Positions 33,804-43,174 of a DNA stretch of 60,476 nt are shown here, one piece after another. Source of the stretch: Herpetosiphon giganteus (lineage in GTDB: Bacteria > Chloroflexota > Chloroflexia > Chloroflexales > Herpetosiphonaceae); NCBI RefSeq assembly GCF_016907925.1, contig NZ_JAFBCZ010000036.1, forward strand, positions 1-60,476, given 5' to 3'. The number at the start of each line of letters is the position of its first letter. Position 1 is the first letter of the stretch. The notes under the pieces are model-generated. The model did no database searches. It was not told where the DNA came from and saw only the letters and a list, made by a program, of their open reading frames with translations. Both the position numbers and the translations under genes were made by a program.

Positions 33804-34499
33804 TTACATAGGCTGTATACGGTACTTAAGGGTACGCATGGCTGTCGAGAGTGCTTCTTGCAAATCGCTGGAGGTTTGAAAAATAGAAAGATCAATCCCA
33901 AGGCTTACAACCACTTGGGCAACATCAGGGGTCATGCCACATAAAATAACGCCAGCTCCCAGCAAATTACACGATTGCGCTGCTCGAATCAGCACATTTG
34001 CAACTTGGGTATCAATTAATGAAACTGCCGTAATATCCAAGATCACGACCGAAGATCGGGTACGCACGACGTGCTCCAATAAGAGCGAGATCATTCGTTG
34101 AGCACGGTTGCTATCGATGGCTCCGATTAAGGGCATCAACACCACGTTGCTAAAAATATTCAGAATCGGGGTTGAAATTTCATCGATTGTATACAGCAGC
34201 CGCTCTTCAGTTTCGCGGGCCGCCTTCAATTCCTCGACCCGAGCCTCAAGCTCAGCCAAGTGCTTTTGATCTTGTTCGCGTGAAATGGCTAGTTCTTTGC
34301 TGACCCGATTGACCATATTGGCCAAGATTCCGAGTTCGTCAAGCCGATCAATGTTGAGGTGTTCAGCGGCCTCGCCTTGAATAACTTTGCGCAAGGTACT
34401 CCCAATCGTGCGAATCAGCGCCCGATCTTCACGCGAAAGCCGCGGTTGGTTGGTCGATGCAGGAGTTGTAGGTTGCTCTGGGCGCTCTGGTTGGTCCAT
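33804..34499 (-). CDS. STAS-domain regulator (RsbR-like, C-terminal STAS)
   Basis: A 231-residue protein. A Pro/Thr-rich N-terminus (1-25) is followed by a helical stretch with a coiled-coil (AISREQDQKHLAELEARVEELKAARETEE, near 70-98), then a STAS domain (about 115-225) with VVLMPLIGAIDSNRA, VVILDITAVSLIDT and VILCGMTPDVAQ. The phospho-acceptor region DITAVSLIDT has Ser/Thr. Its start lies six bases from the stop of the upstream sensor-like gene, so the two are one unit. It resembles the regulator at 13347 but has no N-terminal globin-like domain. Confidence 0.8.
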   Translation of the reverse strand: MDQPERPEQPTTPASTNQPRLSREDRALIRTIGSTLRKVIQGEAAEHLNIDRLDELGILANMVNRVSKELAISREQDQKHLAELEARVEELKAARETEERLLYTIDEISTPILNIFSNVVLMPLIGAIDSNRAQRMISLLLEHVVRTRSSVVILDITAVSLIDTQVANVLIRAAQSCNLLGAGVILCGMTPDVAQVVVSLGIDLSIFQTSSDLQEALSTAMRTLKYRIQPM

Positions 34500-34504
34500 A
34501 GAAG

Positions 34505-35068
34505 TTATTTCCAAGAAACATGTAACTCGCAAAAGGCAGCGCCATTGCGGATACACTTAGAATGGTCAATTTGAACATCGCGGGCATTGAAGCATTCAAG
34601 TGCTCCACGCATCGCCCCTTGTTCAAACATACAATTATACGGTTGTTCCATTTCGATGATTGCGGTTTTGTCGCCAGTTATTCGGCTGCGCCATTCGCCA
34701 CCATTGCCACGGGTTGCGTAGAGCCAAATCATCGGAATCGTTGTGATTACGTCTTCGGGCTTTTCGATGCCAACCGCGCGAAATTGGGCTTCCAGCGAAT
34801 AATAAATATTCTTGCCAACATCGATCACCAAGGCTTGATCTTGATCTTCAAAGCTGTTGAGCATGGTTTCTAGGAGTTGCCCATGATACCATTTATCCGG
34901 ATCAATCTCGTCCAAGACAGCAAGCATCTCCGGTGTACAATGTTCGGAGGCAATCGTCGAAATTAATAAGAAAATACCACCTTGCGTTAATGGCGGGCCA
35001 CTCCGATCTTGACCAGGGTCAGCATAGGCAGTCAGGTCAAATGGTGCATGTCGTTCAAAACGATACAT
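34505..35068 (-). CDS. Sensor-like protein with V4R-like C-terminus
   Basis: A 187-residue protein, start at the ATG at 35068. It contains ALVIDVGKNIYYSLEAQF near the middle and ends with GALECFNARDVQIDHSKC...GAAFCELHVSW, a Cys-spaced ending similar to V4R/4-vinyl reductase type small-molecule-binding domains. There is no membrane segment. It lies directly upstream of a STAS protein and probably supplies the signal input to it; this is inference from context. Not certainly identified. Confidence 0.55.
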   Translation of the reverse strand: MYRFERHAPFDLTAYADPGQDRSGPPLTQGGIFLLISTIASEHCTPEMLAVLDEIDPDKWYHGQLLETMLNSFEDQDQALVIDVGKNIYYSLEAQFRAVGIEKPEDVITTIPMIWLYATRGNGGEWRSRITGDKTAIIEMEQPYNCMFEQGAMRGALECFNARDVQIDHSKCIRNGAAFCELHVSWK

Positions 35069-35263
35069 TAGGGTGCCTTTCAGTTGCAATGGAGGTCAAA
35101 GCCTGAACAGTGCCATTATACGCGCTCTTGCAATATTTCCTGAACTGAATTTTTGGCTTTTATTAGTTATGTTTTCCTATTTTTTGGCTAGTACGGGTGA
35201 GGATTGCGCTGCCATATCAGGTGAGATAGCAGGCTTTGATCCACCTTTGAGGGGATTTTTCGG

Positions 35264-35941
35264 ATGAATTTTGATCAAGAACAGCACTATCGCCACGAAA
35301 TGGTGCAAATTGGCCGCTGGCTCTATGAACGCGGCTGGACTCCTTCATATAGTGGCAATTATTCGGTTTTGCTCGATGAACAACGAATTTTAACCACCCC
35401 AACCGGGTATTGCAAGGGCTTGCTCCAACCAGCCGATTTAATTATCGTCGATCGTCAAGGTGTCCCGCTTGACCCACAGACCCCCTTACCATCAAGCGAA
35501 TTGTTGATGCATTTGGCGGTGTATGCTGAACGCCCCGATGTGCGCGCCTGTGTCCACGCCCATCCACCACGTACGATTGCCTGTAGTATTGCTGGCATCG
35601 AACTGACCCAACCATTATTAGAAGATATTATTCTGACCTTGGGCAAAATTCCAACTGTGCCCTATGCCCGAACTGGCACGGCAGCCTTGGGCGAGGCGAT
35701 CAAGCCTTTTATTCGCGATCACGATGCGTTGGTGTTGGATCATCATGGCTCGCTGACCGTTGCTAGCAGCTTAACGAAAGCCTTCCATCGAACGGAGCAA
35801 GTCGAACAAGCTGCCACGATCATCTCCACTGCCCTCAGCATGGGCCATTTGTACCCCTTAGCTGCTGAACATGTGGCCGATCTCTTGGCGGTGCGGCGTG
35901 CTCGCGGAGGTAACCCCAAGGCTGAGCCGCTCTTACCCTAA
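35264..35941 (+). CDS. Class II aldolase/adducin family protein
   Basis: A 225-residue zinc-dependent aldolase fold: SYSGNYSVLL at residues 27-36, TPTGYCKG near 45-52, SSELLMHLAVYAERPDVRACVHAHPP (residues 79-104; Glu and the His-x-His zinc ligands), and the C-terminal FHRTEQVEQAA with the remaining His. The family includes fuculose-phosphate aldolase, ribulose-phosphate epimerase, methylthioribulose-phosphate dehydratase (MtnB) and deoxyribulose-phosphate aldolase; the exact one is not decidable. GAGGGG precedes the ATG. It is not obviously in an operon: the next gene starts 134 bases on, after a palindrome CGTGGGCTAGCCCACG at 35951-35966. Confidence 0.85.
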   Translation: MNFDQEQHYRHEMVQIGRWLYERGWTPSYSGNYSVLLDEQRILTTPTGYCKGLLQPADLIIVDRQGVPLDPQTPLPSSELLMHLAVYAERPDVRACVHAHPPRTIACSIAGIELTQPLLEDIILTLGKIPTVPYARTGTAALGEAIKPFIRDHDALVLDHHGSLTVASSLTKAFHRTEQVEQAATIISTALSMGHLYPLAAEHVADLLAVRRARGGNPKAEPLLP

Positions 35942-35950
35942 GCCTAACCT

Positions 35951-35966
35951 CGTGGGCTAGCCCACG
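35951..35966. terminator. Palindrome after the class II aldolase gene
   Basis: CGTGGGCTAGCCCACG is a perfect 16-bp palindrome right after the stop codon. It has no T run, so a terminator role is only possible. Confidence 0.35.
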
Positions 35967-36075
35967 TGCCCCCAAGCAGATTAGGCTGTTGGTACTATGT
36001 TTGCTCTTGGAGTTGGTTGATCTGCATGCTATTTTGTGCTATGTTTGCGCTGGTAAAACTGCTGCGGTTCTGCTT

Positions 36076-39000
36076 ATGACCCAACGTACTCGTAAACCCA
36101 CGCTCAAAAGTCGGGTGGAAGCCCTTGAGGCTGAACGCCATCAAACTCAACGTGCTCTCGATGCGCTCTATCGCATTGGGCTTGCTTGTCGTGGGCAACA
36201 GGATTCGTTCGAGTTGTTGCGTACTATCTACCAAGAATTGCAGACGGTTTGGAAATTTGATGCCTGTTTTATCGCCCTTTCCGACCAATATGACGATAGC
36301 GCTTATCGCATCGCTATGTTGGTTGATGAAGGGGTGATTGAGTTTAGCGAACACGACCCAATTGGCCCGCTGACTGGCTATTTGATTCGCCAGCGCCAGC
36401 CGTTGTTGTTTCGCGATCTGACGACTGAGCGTGAATCGATTGGCCTGCCCCGACTGTTGCAATTTGGCAGCGATAAGCTCTCACGCGGCTGGATGGGCGT
36501 GCCCTTGGTGATTGGCACCTCGGCGCTGGGCGTGATTTCGCTGCAAAGCTATACCGTTGGCGCATTCGACGAAGCTGATCTTGATCTGCTGACGCGGATT
36601 GCTAACTCCATGGCGGTGGCGCTGGAAAATGCCCTGCTTTCGCATCGCCAAGCTGAATTAACTGGCTCGTTAGAGCGCCAAATTGAGCTGCGTAACGCCG
36701 ATTTATTCGTCATCAGCGATATTGCGGCGATGCTAACCCAGCAGCTGCCATTAACTGAGATGTTTGGGCTGGCACTCGATTTTATGCTGGAATTGATGCA
36801 TCTCGATGCTGGCGTGGTCTGTTCGCTCAACGCCAACGAATTACAGCCGATTGTGCAGCGTGGTTTGCCCAACGGCAGCTTGCCCGAATCGTTTGTGGCG
36901 CTGGATTCGATTTTTGGAATTGCAATTAGCAGCAATAGCGCAATTGTCGATCATCAGAGCCAATCCAAATATTGGCAAATGGCCCAACTCAACCACCTCG
37001 CGACGACGCTCGCCATCCCATTGCGTCGCCATGAAACCGTGATTGGCGTGCTTTTGGTTGGTCAAACTGAGCAACGGGATTTTAAAACTGAAGAAGTTGA
37101 GTTGCTGCAAGTAGTCAGCAATCAATTGGCTTTGGCTTTGGAGCATGGCAATATTCTGGCCCAGCAACGCCGCCAAATTGCCGAACTAGAGGCGCTGAGC
37201 GCGATTAGCGCCGCCACGGTACGCGCCCTCAACCTCTCAACCTTGCTGCATCAATTAAATGATGCGATTCGCTCGTTTTTGCCAGTCGATGTGTTTTATA
37301 TGGCGATTTACGATCCTGAACGCCAATTATTGACTGATAGCATTGCGATTGAGGACGATAACGAAGCGACCTATTTGAGCGAAGAGGCGATGCCGCGTAA
37401 AGGCTCGTTTACTGATTGGGTGCTGAGCAAATGCGAGCCATTATTTTTGCGCCATGTTTCGCGGGATATTCGCCATTATCCGACGATTATTCGGCGCACG
37501 ATCAAAGGCGCGCCTTCGGAAAGCTGGCTGGGCGTGCCGATGCTCGATGCCAATCGTCGGCCTTTGGGCGTGATTGCGATTCAAAATTATCAACCCTATG
37601 CCTTCAGCGACCGCGACCGCTTTTTTCTGCAATCGGTAGCCAGCCAAGTTAGTTTGCATGTGCTGAATGTGCAGCTCTATCAGCAGCGTGAGCGCCAATT
37701 GGCCGAACTCAACGCCCTGCAACGAATTAGCAGTTTGCTTGGCTCGACGCTTGAAATTGAGGCAATGCTGCGCGCGATCGATGCAGTATTAACTGAGTTT
37801 TTGCATATCGATGGCTTTTTTGTGATGCTGAATCAGCCAAAAACGCACATGGTCGAGGCGGTCTATGCTTTGAATCGTGAGGGCGAGGGCGATTTTCGTT
37901 GGATGATTGGGCTGATTCCGCCCGAACACACGCCAACCTGGGAAGTGTTGCATACCCGCAAGCCGCTGCGCTTTGGCGATATTTCGCAGGAAACCTCAAC
38001 CGCTGTTGCGCCTGAAGATAATAATGTGCGAATTTCCTCCGAGCGCACCAAGGCGTGGCTCGGCGTGCCGCTCAACGACCAAACCACCAACGTGATTGGC
38101 TTGATTGCGATCCAAAGTTTTCAGGCTAATGTGTTTAGTACCCGCGATGAGCAGTTTATGGCGCAGCTTGGCCAACAGCTGACCTTGGCGATTCAAAATG
38201 CGCGCTTATTTGCCCAACGTGAACGCCAATTAAACGAGCTGAATACGCTCAAATTGGTTGGCGAATTGCTCAACCGCACCATGGATATTCATGAGATGTT
38301 CCGTGGGCTGAATCCATTATTGACCTCGTTTCTCAAAATCGATGGCTTTTATATCTTATTAAATAATCCCAAAACCTATGTAATTGAAGATTTGTGTGTG
38401 GTTGAGCGTGGTGAGTTGCTTGATTATGGCTCGATGGTTGGTACATCGCTCCCGCCAAACACGCCAACTGCTTGGATTTTGCGCAATGCCAAAGCGCTGC
38501 GCTTCAACAACACCGTCACTGATATTCCTACGCTTTACCCTGAATTGAAAACGGTGCAGGTCAACGATGAGGTGGCCCTGTCGTGGCTTGGCACACCGTT
38601 GATCAACCATCGTGGCGAAGTGCTGGGCGCAATCACCACTCAATCGATGAGTGCCAGTCATTTCAGCGAGAGCGACGAGCAATTTATGTTGCAAGTGGCC
38701 CATCAATTGGGCTTGGCAATTCAAAATGCGCGTTCGTTTGCCCAACGCGAGCGCCAATTGGCCGAGCTTGATGCCCAACAACGAATCACGCAATTGGTCA
38801 CGTCGACCCTCGATTTGTATGAAATGCTGCGTTCGTTGGATTTGGTGTTGCGCAGTTTTCTGAATGCCGATGCCTTCCAAGTGGTGATTGGCAGCGCCGA
38901 TCGGGTTGAAACGGCGGTTGTGCTCGAAGAAGGCCACGAAGTTCAAACTGCGGTGATTGGCCATCCTTTGCCCGATGGCTCGCTGACGCGCTGGACGTAT

Positions 39001-40518
39001 CTGCATGTCAAGCCGCTGCGCATGAACGATATTTATCGCGATTGGGCCTTGCACCCCGATTTGGTTGAGCCGCCAATTCCGACCAATTCTGGTTTTATGC
39101 ACTCGTGGCTGAGCGTGCCGCTGATTGCTTCGGCCCAGCCTTTGGGTGTGCTGGCAGTGCGGGCAACGCGGCCAGCAGCCTTTGGGCCAAGCGACGAGCA
39201 ATTTTTGTTTAATGTTGGGCGACAACTAGCCTTGAGTGTGCGCAACGCCCGCTTGTATGCAGCTGAACAAACTGCCCACCGCACCGCCGAAACCATGCGC
39301 GAAATTGCCCGCGTGCTCAACACAACCTTTAATCCCGATGAAGTGCTCGATTTGATTTTGCGTGAATTGCGCAAAGTTATTACCTTCGATTCGACTTCGG
39401 TGATGTTGCCATCGAATAATTTGTTGCGGATTGTCGCGCGCCAAGCCCAAGATGAGCAATTGGCGGTTGAATGGCGCGAATTGACCTTCCCGCTTGATCT
39501 GAGCAGTGGCGCTGGACGGGTGATGTTGAGCGGCAAGCCGTTGGTGGTTCCCGATACGGTTAGCGACCCGCAATGGACGCGCTCGCCGATGCCCAGCGTC
39601 GTGCGCTCGTGGATTGGCGTGCCCTTGATTAGCAAAGGGGTTGTGTTGGGTGTGCTGAATATTAATTCGTTACAGCCCAATGCTTTTACCCAAGGCGATA
39701 CCGAATTGGCCATGACTTTTGCTAATCAAGCAGCAACCGCACTTGAGCATGCGCGCTTGTATCAAGAATCGGTAACGCGGGTTGAGCAAGAATTAGAGAT
39801 TGCGCGTCAAATTCAGAGCAACTTGTTTCCGCGGAGTTTGCCGGTGGCCCACGGCGTGGAGTTGGCAGCCGTCTGTTTGCCAGCCCGCGAAACTGGCGGC
39901 GATTTCTACGAAGTAACCGAGTTACGCGATGGCCGCTGGGCCTTGATGGTCGGCGACGCTTCAGGCAAGAGCATTCCAGGCGCGATGTTGATGGCGGTGG
40001 CACGTTCGATTGTGCGCTCGGAAGCGTGGGATCACGAAACGCCGCAAATCGTCATGCAAGAAACCAATCGCTGGGTTACGATGGATATTCCGCGCCATAC
40101 CTTTGTGGCCTTGGCCTATGCGACCTTTGATATAGGCGATAAAAAGTTGGCTTTGGCGAATGCAGGCCAGCTTGATCCAATTATTCGGCGCGCGAATGGC
40201 GATTTGGTCTATGCAACCGCGCCCGGCCCGCACTTTCCGCTGGGAATTATGGCCAACACGCCCTACGAAACCGCCAGCTATCAGCTTGAGCCAAACGATA
40301 TGGTGTTGTTCTATACCGATGGCGTGGTTGAATCGAAGAATAACACAGGTGATATGTGGGGCTTTGAGCGCTTCGAGGAGTTGCTGCGCCAACACGAGCA
40401 TAGCCTAACCAGCGCTGAATGGGTTGATTTGGTGATTAACGAAATCAACCAATTTATCGGCGATCATCCCCAACACGACGATATTACGCTGGTGGCGCTC
40501 AAAGTTGCTGGTGCTTAA
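36076..40518 (+). CDS. Seven-GAF PP2C (SpoIIE-type) phosphatase
   Basis: A 1480-residue cytosolic signalling protein without membrane segments. An N-terminal coiled coil (RVEALEAERHQTQRALDALYR) is followed by seven GAF-type domains ending near residues 185, 360, 538, 715, 888, 1061 and 1228, several joined by the same linker QRERQLAELNAL. GAFs 3 to 6 are highly alike, indicating internal duplication. The C-terminus (about 1241-1480) is a PP2C/RsbU-like phosphatase with RQIQSNLFPRSLP, ARETGGDFYEV, MVGDASGKSIPGAMLMA and HDDITLVALK, matching the metal-binding Asp positions. Such proteins dephosphorylate STAS proteins; two STAS proteins occur in the window. The start is uncertain: the ATG at 36076 has no clear ribosome site. 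Confidence 0.88.
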   Translation: MTQRTRKPTLKSRVEALEAERHQTQRALDALYRIGLACRGQQDSFELLRTIYQELQTVWKFDACFIALSDQYDDSAYRIAMLVDEGVIEFSEHDPIGPLTGYLIRQRQPLLFRDLTTERESIGLPRLLQFGSDKLSRGWMGVPLVIGTSALGVISLQSYTVGAFDEADLDLLTRIANSMAVALENALLSHRQAELTGSLERQIELRNADLFVISDIAAMLTQQLPLTEMFGLALDFMLELMHLDAGVVCSLNANELQPIVQRGLPNGSLPESFVALDSIFGIAISSNSAIVDHQSQSKYWQMAQLNHLATTLAIPLRRHETVIGVLLVGQTEQRDFKTEEVELLQVVSNQLALALEHGNILAQQRRQIAELEALSAISAATVRALNLSTLLHQLNDAIRSFLPVDVFYMAIYDPERQLLTDSIAIEDDNEATYLSEEAMPRKGSFTDWVLSKCEPLFLRHVSRDIRHYPTIIRRTIKGAPSESWLGVPMLDANRRPLGVIAIQNYQPYAFSDRDRFFLQSVASQVSLHVLNVQLYQQRERQLAELNALQRISSLLGSTLEIEAMLRAIDAVLTEFLHIDGFFVMLNQPKTHMVEAVYALNREGEGDFRWMIGLIPPEHTPTWEVLHTRKPLRFGDISQETSTAVAPEDNNVRISSERTKAWLGVPLNDQTTNVIGLIAIQSFQANVFSTRDEQFMAQLGQQLTLAIQNARLFAQRERQLNELNTLKLVGELLNRTMDIHEMFRGLNPLLTSFLKIDGFYILLNNPKTYVIEDLCVVERGELLDYGSMVGTSLPPNTPTAWILRNAKALRFNNTVTDIPTLYPELKTVQVNDEVALSWLGTPLINHRGEVLGAITTQSMSASHFSESDEQFMLQVAHQLGLAIQNARSFAQRERQLAELDAQQRITQLVTSTLDLYEMLRSLDLVLRSFLNADAFQVVIGSADRVETAVVLEEGHEVQTAVIGHPLPDGSLTRWTYLHVKPLRMNDIYRDWALHPDLVEPPIPTNSGFMHSWLSVPLIASAQPLGVLAVRATRPAAFGPSDEQFLFNVGRQLALSVRNARLYAAEQTAHRTAETMREIARVLNTTFNPDEVLDLILRELRKVITFDSTSVMLPSNNLLRIVARQAQDEQLAVEWRELTFPLDLSSGAGRVMLSGKPLVVPDTVSDPQWTRSPMPSVVRSWIGVPLISKGVVLGVLNINSLQPNAFTQGDTELAMTFANQAATALEHARLYQESVTRVEQELEIARQIQSNLFPRSLPVAHGVELAAVCLPARETGGDFYEVTELRDGRWALMVGDASGKSIPGAMLMAVARSIVRSEAWDHETPQIVMQETNRWVTMDIPRHTFVALAYATFDIGDKKLALANAGQLDPIIRRANGDLVYATAPGPHFPLGIMANTPYETASYQLEPNDMVLFYTDGVVESKNNTGDMWGFERFEELLRQHEHSLTSAEWVDLVINEINQFIGDHPQHDDITLVALKVAGA

Positions 40519-42812
40519 TTATGGTCGGGCATGGTGATGGTAAAGGTTGTGCCTGATTCTGGATTACTGACCACCCCAATTGTGCCCTCGTGAGCTTCGA
40601 CCGCCAATTTGCAGAAATACAAGCCTAAGCCGGTGCTGCGTTGGCGGGCATATTGCTGCTCGCTTAGCGTCGTAAAGCGATCAAACAGCGAGTCTTGCAA
40701 GGCCTCAGGGATGCCAGGCCCATTATCAATCACTTGGAAATTAATGTTGCCAGCTGTTTGATAGGCAATTAATTTAATTTCGGTCTGGATTGGCGTATGC
40801 TTGATGGCATTTGAAAGCAGATTGCTCAAAACCCGCCGCATCAAATCGCCATCGATCGTCGCATATAGCTCTGCATCTGCCTGAATTGAAATAACTTTGG
40901 CTTCTTGTTCTGCCCACGAACGCAACTCGTTGGCCACATTATTCAAAAGCGGGGCGATTGGCACATGTTCGCGGTTGATGCTCATGTGGCCTTCTTGCAA
41001 GCGCGCTGTATCCAATAAATCGGAAACCAAGCCCACCAACGTGCGCGACGAGCGGCGTGCCCCCTCGACCAACTCGCGTTGGCTCTCAGGCAAGTTTTGG
41101 CGACGCAACAAATCAAGATAATTGATAATTACCGTCAGCGGATTTTTGAGATCGTGGACAACCATCTGATTCATTTGTTCGCGCAATTGCTCGCTGCGCT
41201 GCAATTGTTGGTGCTCGGTTTGTAAGGCGCTATACAAGCGGCTATTGATAATGCCGTTGGCAAGGTGGGCCGCGACCGATTGCAACACGCCTTCGCTGCG
41301 GGCATCGATCTGTTGATCGGCGTTGAGTTGCAAGAACAAAATCCCAATCAACTGGGTGCGGTGTTGTAATGGAATCAAGTAGGCTTGTTGTTGATTGACC
41401 GCTAAGGGCTTGAGTGGGCCGGTAAGCGCGCTGATATAGGGTAAATCGGTGACCGTTAACCATTCCATCGGGAAGGCGCTGAGCGGCAGGCTCAAGGCTT
41501 GGTGCGATGGCTCGCCTTTGATCAAATAATGTTGAGCTTGAATTTGCAAATGCTCTGCATCAAGCAAGCCAACTGCGGCCAAGGCTGGTTGCAGCATATT
41601 GGCCAAACTGGCAACTACGCGGCTGATCAAGGCATCAGCTTCTAATTCGAGCGTCACGGTATAACTGATGTCGACCAAGGCTTGCAAGCGGCGGCTTTGC
41701 TCGCGATCTTGGGCCACCAAGCCGACAGCTTGCTGCAAAAGGTCGAGTTGATCTTCGGCCAAGGCAAATTGTTGGCTGAGTTCGCGGCGCAAACTTGGGC
41801 TGGTGCTGCGGTCGCCTGCTTCAAAGGCATTCAGCAATTGGCTCATGGCGTTCTGAAAGCCTGCTTGTTGGCGTTGCAGCGTGCTTTTGAGCAATAGGCC
41901 CTCGACGGCGCTGGTCAACGAGCCAGTGCGCTCCACGCCGCGAATCACGCCATAGGTAATGGTGCCAATCGCTGCCAGCAGCAGCACGTGATAGCTCCAA
42001 AACGATAATTGCCATAGCTCGCCATACAAGGCAGCCAAGGCAGTTTCGGCCAAGAGAATCGCCGCAATGATAAACGTTGCTAAGGGCAAGGTTGGGTTGG
42101 CTCGCCATTGCTTGGCATAAAACCACGCCGTCCAGCCAAACAAGGCCACCGTAAGCCAAACGATAAACGGAAAGACGTTTGGCGCAAGGCTACGCATTTC
42201 GTTATGCAACGAATGGGGGTTAGCGCTGGTGATTGGTTGCGGCGTGGTAACTGGCACAGGCGCTGTGTCAGCGCTAAGCTGGGTTGGCTGGCTGGTTGGC
42301 GCGGGCGCAGTTTCAGTAATGGTGCTCGGAATATAGGCCATCATCAAGAGCGCATAGCCTACCCACAGCCCAAAGCCAACCAGCATCCAGCGTTGCCACG
42401 AGCGAATTAGGCCTTCTGCAAGCCGTTGGCTCATGCTCAAGGCAAAAATAATCGAGGCCACGAAGAGCGCCAATGGCGTTGACCATTGGGTTGCGACCGA
42501 GGTGTTGCTGAACATTACCCCAGGCGTGGCGATCGCATGCACCAAAAACATTAGCGACATGGCCAAAAAGCCTAAGCCAAGCATTAATGCCCGGCCATCG
42601 CGACGCACTAAGGCTGCCCGAATCATCAAGCCAATCATGCCTAAACCGATCAGCAGGGCAATCGTGACAATCCAAAAATGGCCAGCTGGCGATTGAACCC
42701 GCAGATCGAGCGCAGGAAACAGGCGCAGGATAATCAATAAGGCTGGACCAAGCAGCAGCCCGATGATCAAGCTCCATGCAATGGTTGGTTTTGGCTTGCT
42801 TGCGTGCGCCAT
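40515..42812 (-). CDS. Membrane sensor histidine kinase with GAF domain
   Basis: A 765-residue kinase. Residues 1-300 hold about seven membrane helices, broken by a periplasm-facing Pro/Thr/Ala segment (TETAPAPTSQPTQLSADTAPVPVTTP region, about 165-195). A linker coiled-coil is followed by a GAF-like domain (about 370-525), the dimerisation/phosphoacceptor motif VVHDLKNPLTVIINYLDLLRR, the N-box RVLSNLLSNAIKH, DNGPGIP and STGLGLYFCKLA ATP-binding boxes. No response regulator is adjacent. The stop codon overlaps the stop of the convergent seven-GAF phosphatase gene by four bases. AAGG precedes the ATG. Confidence 0.9.
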   Translation of the reverse strand: MAHASKPKPTIAWSLIIGLLLGPALLIILRLFPALDLRVQSPAGHFWIVTIALLIGLGMIGLMIRAALVRRDGRALMLGLGFLAMSLMFLVHAIATPGVMFSNTSVATQWSTPLALFVASIIFALSMSQRLAEGLIRSWQRWMLVGFGLWVGYALLMMAYIPSTITETAPAPTSQPTQLSADTAPVPVTTPQPITSANPHSLHNEMRSLAPNVFPFIVWLTVALFGWTAWFYAKQWRANPTLPLATFIIAAILLAETALAALYGELWQLSFWSYHVLLLAAIGTITYGVIRGVERTGSLTSAVEGLLLKSTLQRQQAGFQNAMSQLLNAFEAGDRSTSPSLRRELSQQFALAEDQLDLLQQAVGLVAQDREQSRRLQALVDISYTVTLELEADALISRVVASLANMLQPALAAVGLLDAEHLQIQAQHYLIKGEPSHQALSLPLSAFPMEWLTVTDLPYISALTGPLKPLAVNQQQAYLIPLQHRTQLIGILFLQLNADQQIDARSEGVLQSVAAHLANGIINSRLYSALQTEHQQLQRSEQLREQMNQMVVHDLKNPLTVIINYLDLLRRQNLPESQRELVEGARRSSRTLVGLVSDLLDTARLQEGHMSINREHVPIAPLLNNVANELRSWAEQEAKVISIQADAELYATIDGDLMRRVLSNLLSNAIKHTPIQTEIKLIAYQTAGNINFQVIDNGPGIPEALQDSLFDRFTTLSEQQYARQRSTGLGLYFCKLAVEAHEGTIGVVSNPESGTTFTITMPDHN

Positions 42813-43073
42813 AAAAATACCTTGTCTAAAGTCCCTAGCTCATTATAGAGCCAAACGTGGTTGGGCGTACATTACAGTTGCATGATGATCGTTTAAATCA
42901 CGCTTTTGGTTTAACCTTTAGGCGTGATTTTGAGCAATTTAGGATTTTCTAATCTTCATTAAAATGGGTTAGACTACTGTTTATAGCTTGTGGATAAGCA
43001 AGTTTTGCACCGTTAGAATCTGCTAAATAGCCAACGATTGCAACTCGTTTTTTTAGCTCACTTTCCATAAAAA

Positions 43074-43089
43074 TTACTAGATGTAGTGT
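43074..43089 (+). promoter_or_regulatory. NrdR box candidate 1
   Basis: TTACTAGATGTAGTGT matches 12 of 16 positions of the recalled NrdR-box consensus ACACTATATATAGTGT. It ends at the first base of the -35 hexamer. Its partner lies 32 bp away centre to centre. Confidence 0.6.
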
Positions 43090-43117
43090 TGACAGCTAAA
43101 AAGACATACTATATATT
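43089..43117 (+). promoter_or_regulatory. Promoter upstream of the ribonucleotide reductase
   Basis: TTGACA (43089-43094), 17 bases, TATATT (43112-43117): a consensus-like promoter with expected start near 43124. It reads toward nrdJ, whose start codon is some 320 bases further on. Confidence 0.7.
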
Positions 43118-43121
43118 GGAT
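43106..43121 (+). promoter_or_regulatory. NrdR box candidate 2
   Basis: ATACTATATATTGGAT matches 12 of 16 positions of the NrdR-box consensus and overlaps the -10 hexamer. The 16-base gap to box 1 gives the three-helical-turn spacing known for NrdR box pairs. Confidence 0.6.
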
Positions 43122-43174
43122 TGCACAAGCTTCCTAGCTTTCAACAAAGCACCCTTTACAATTGAGCTTTACCC

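Noticed and set aside
17945-35995. 15-base word GATTAGGCTGTTGGT found near 17946 and 35979
   Set aside because: One such match is expected by chance in a window of this size; the flanks do not agree.
38359-39225. Minus-strand open frame of 288 residues
   Set aside because: It lies entirely inside the GAF/PP2C gene and has no ribosome-binding site or family resemblance.
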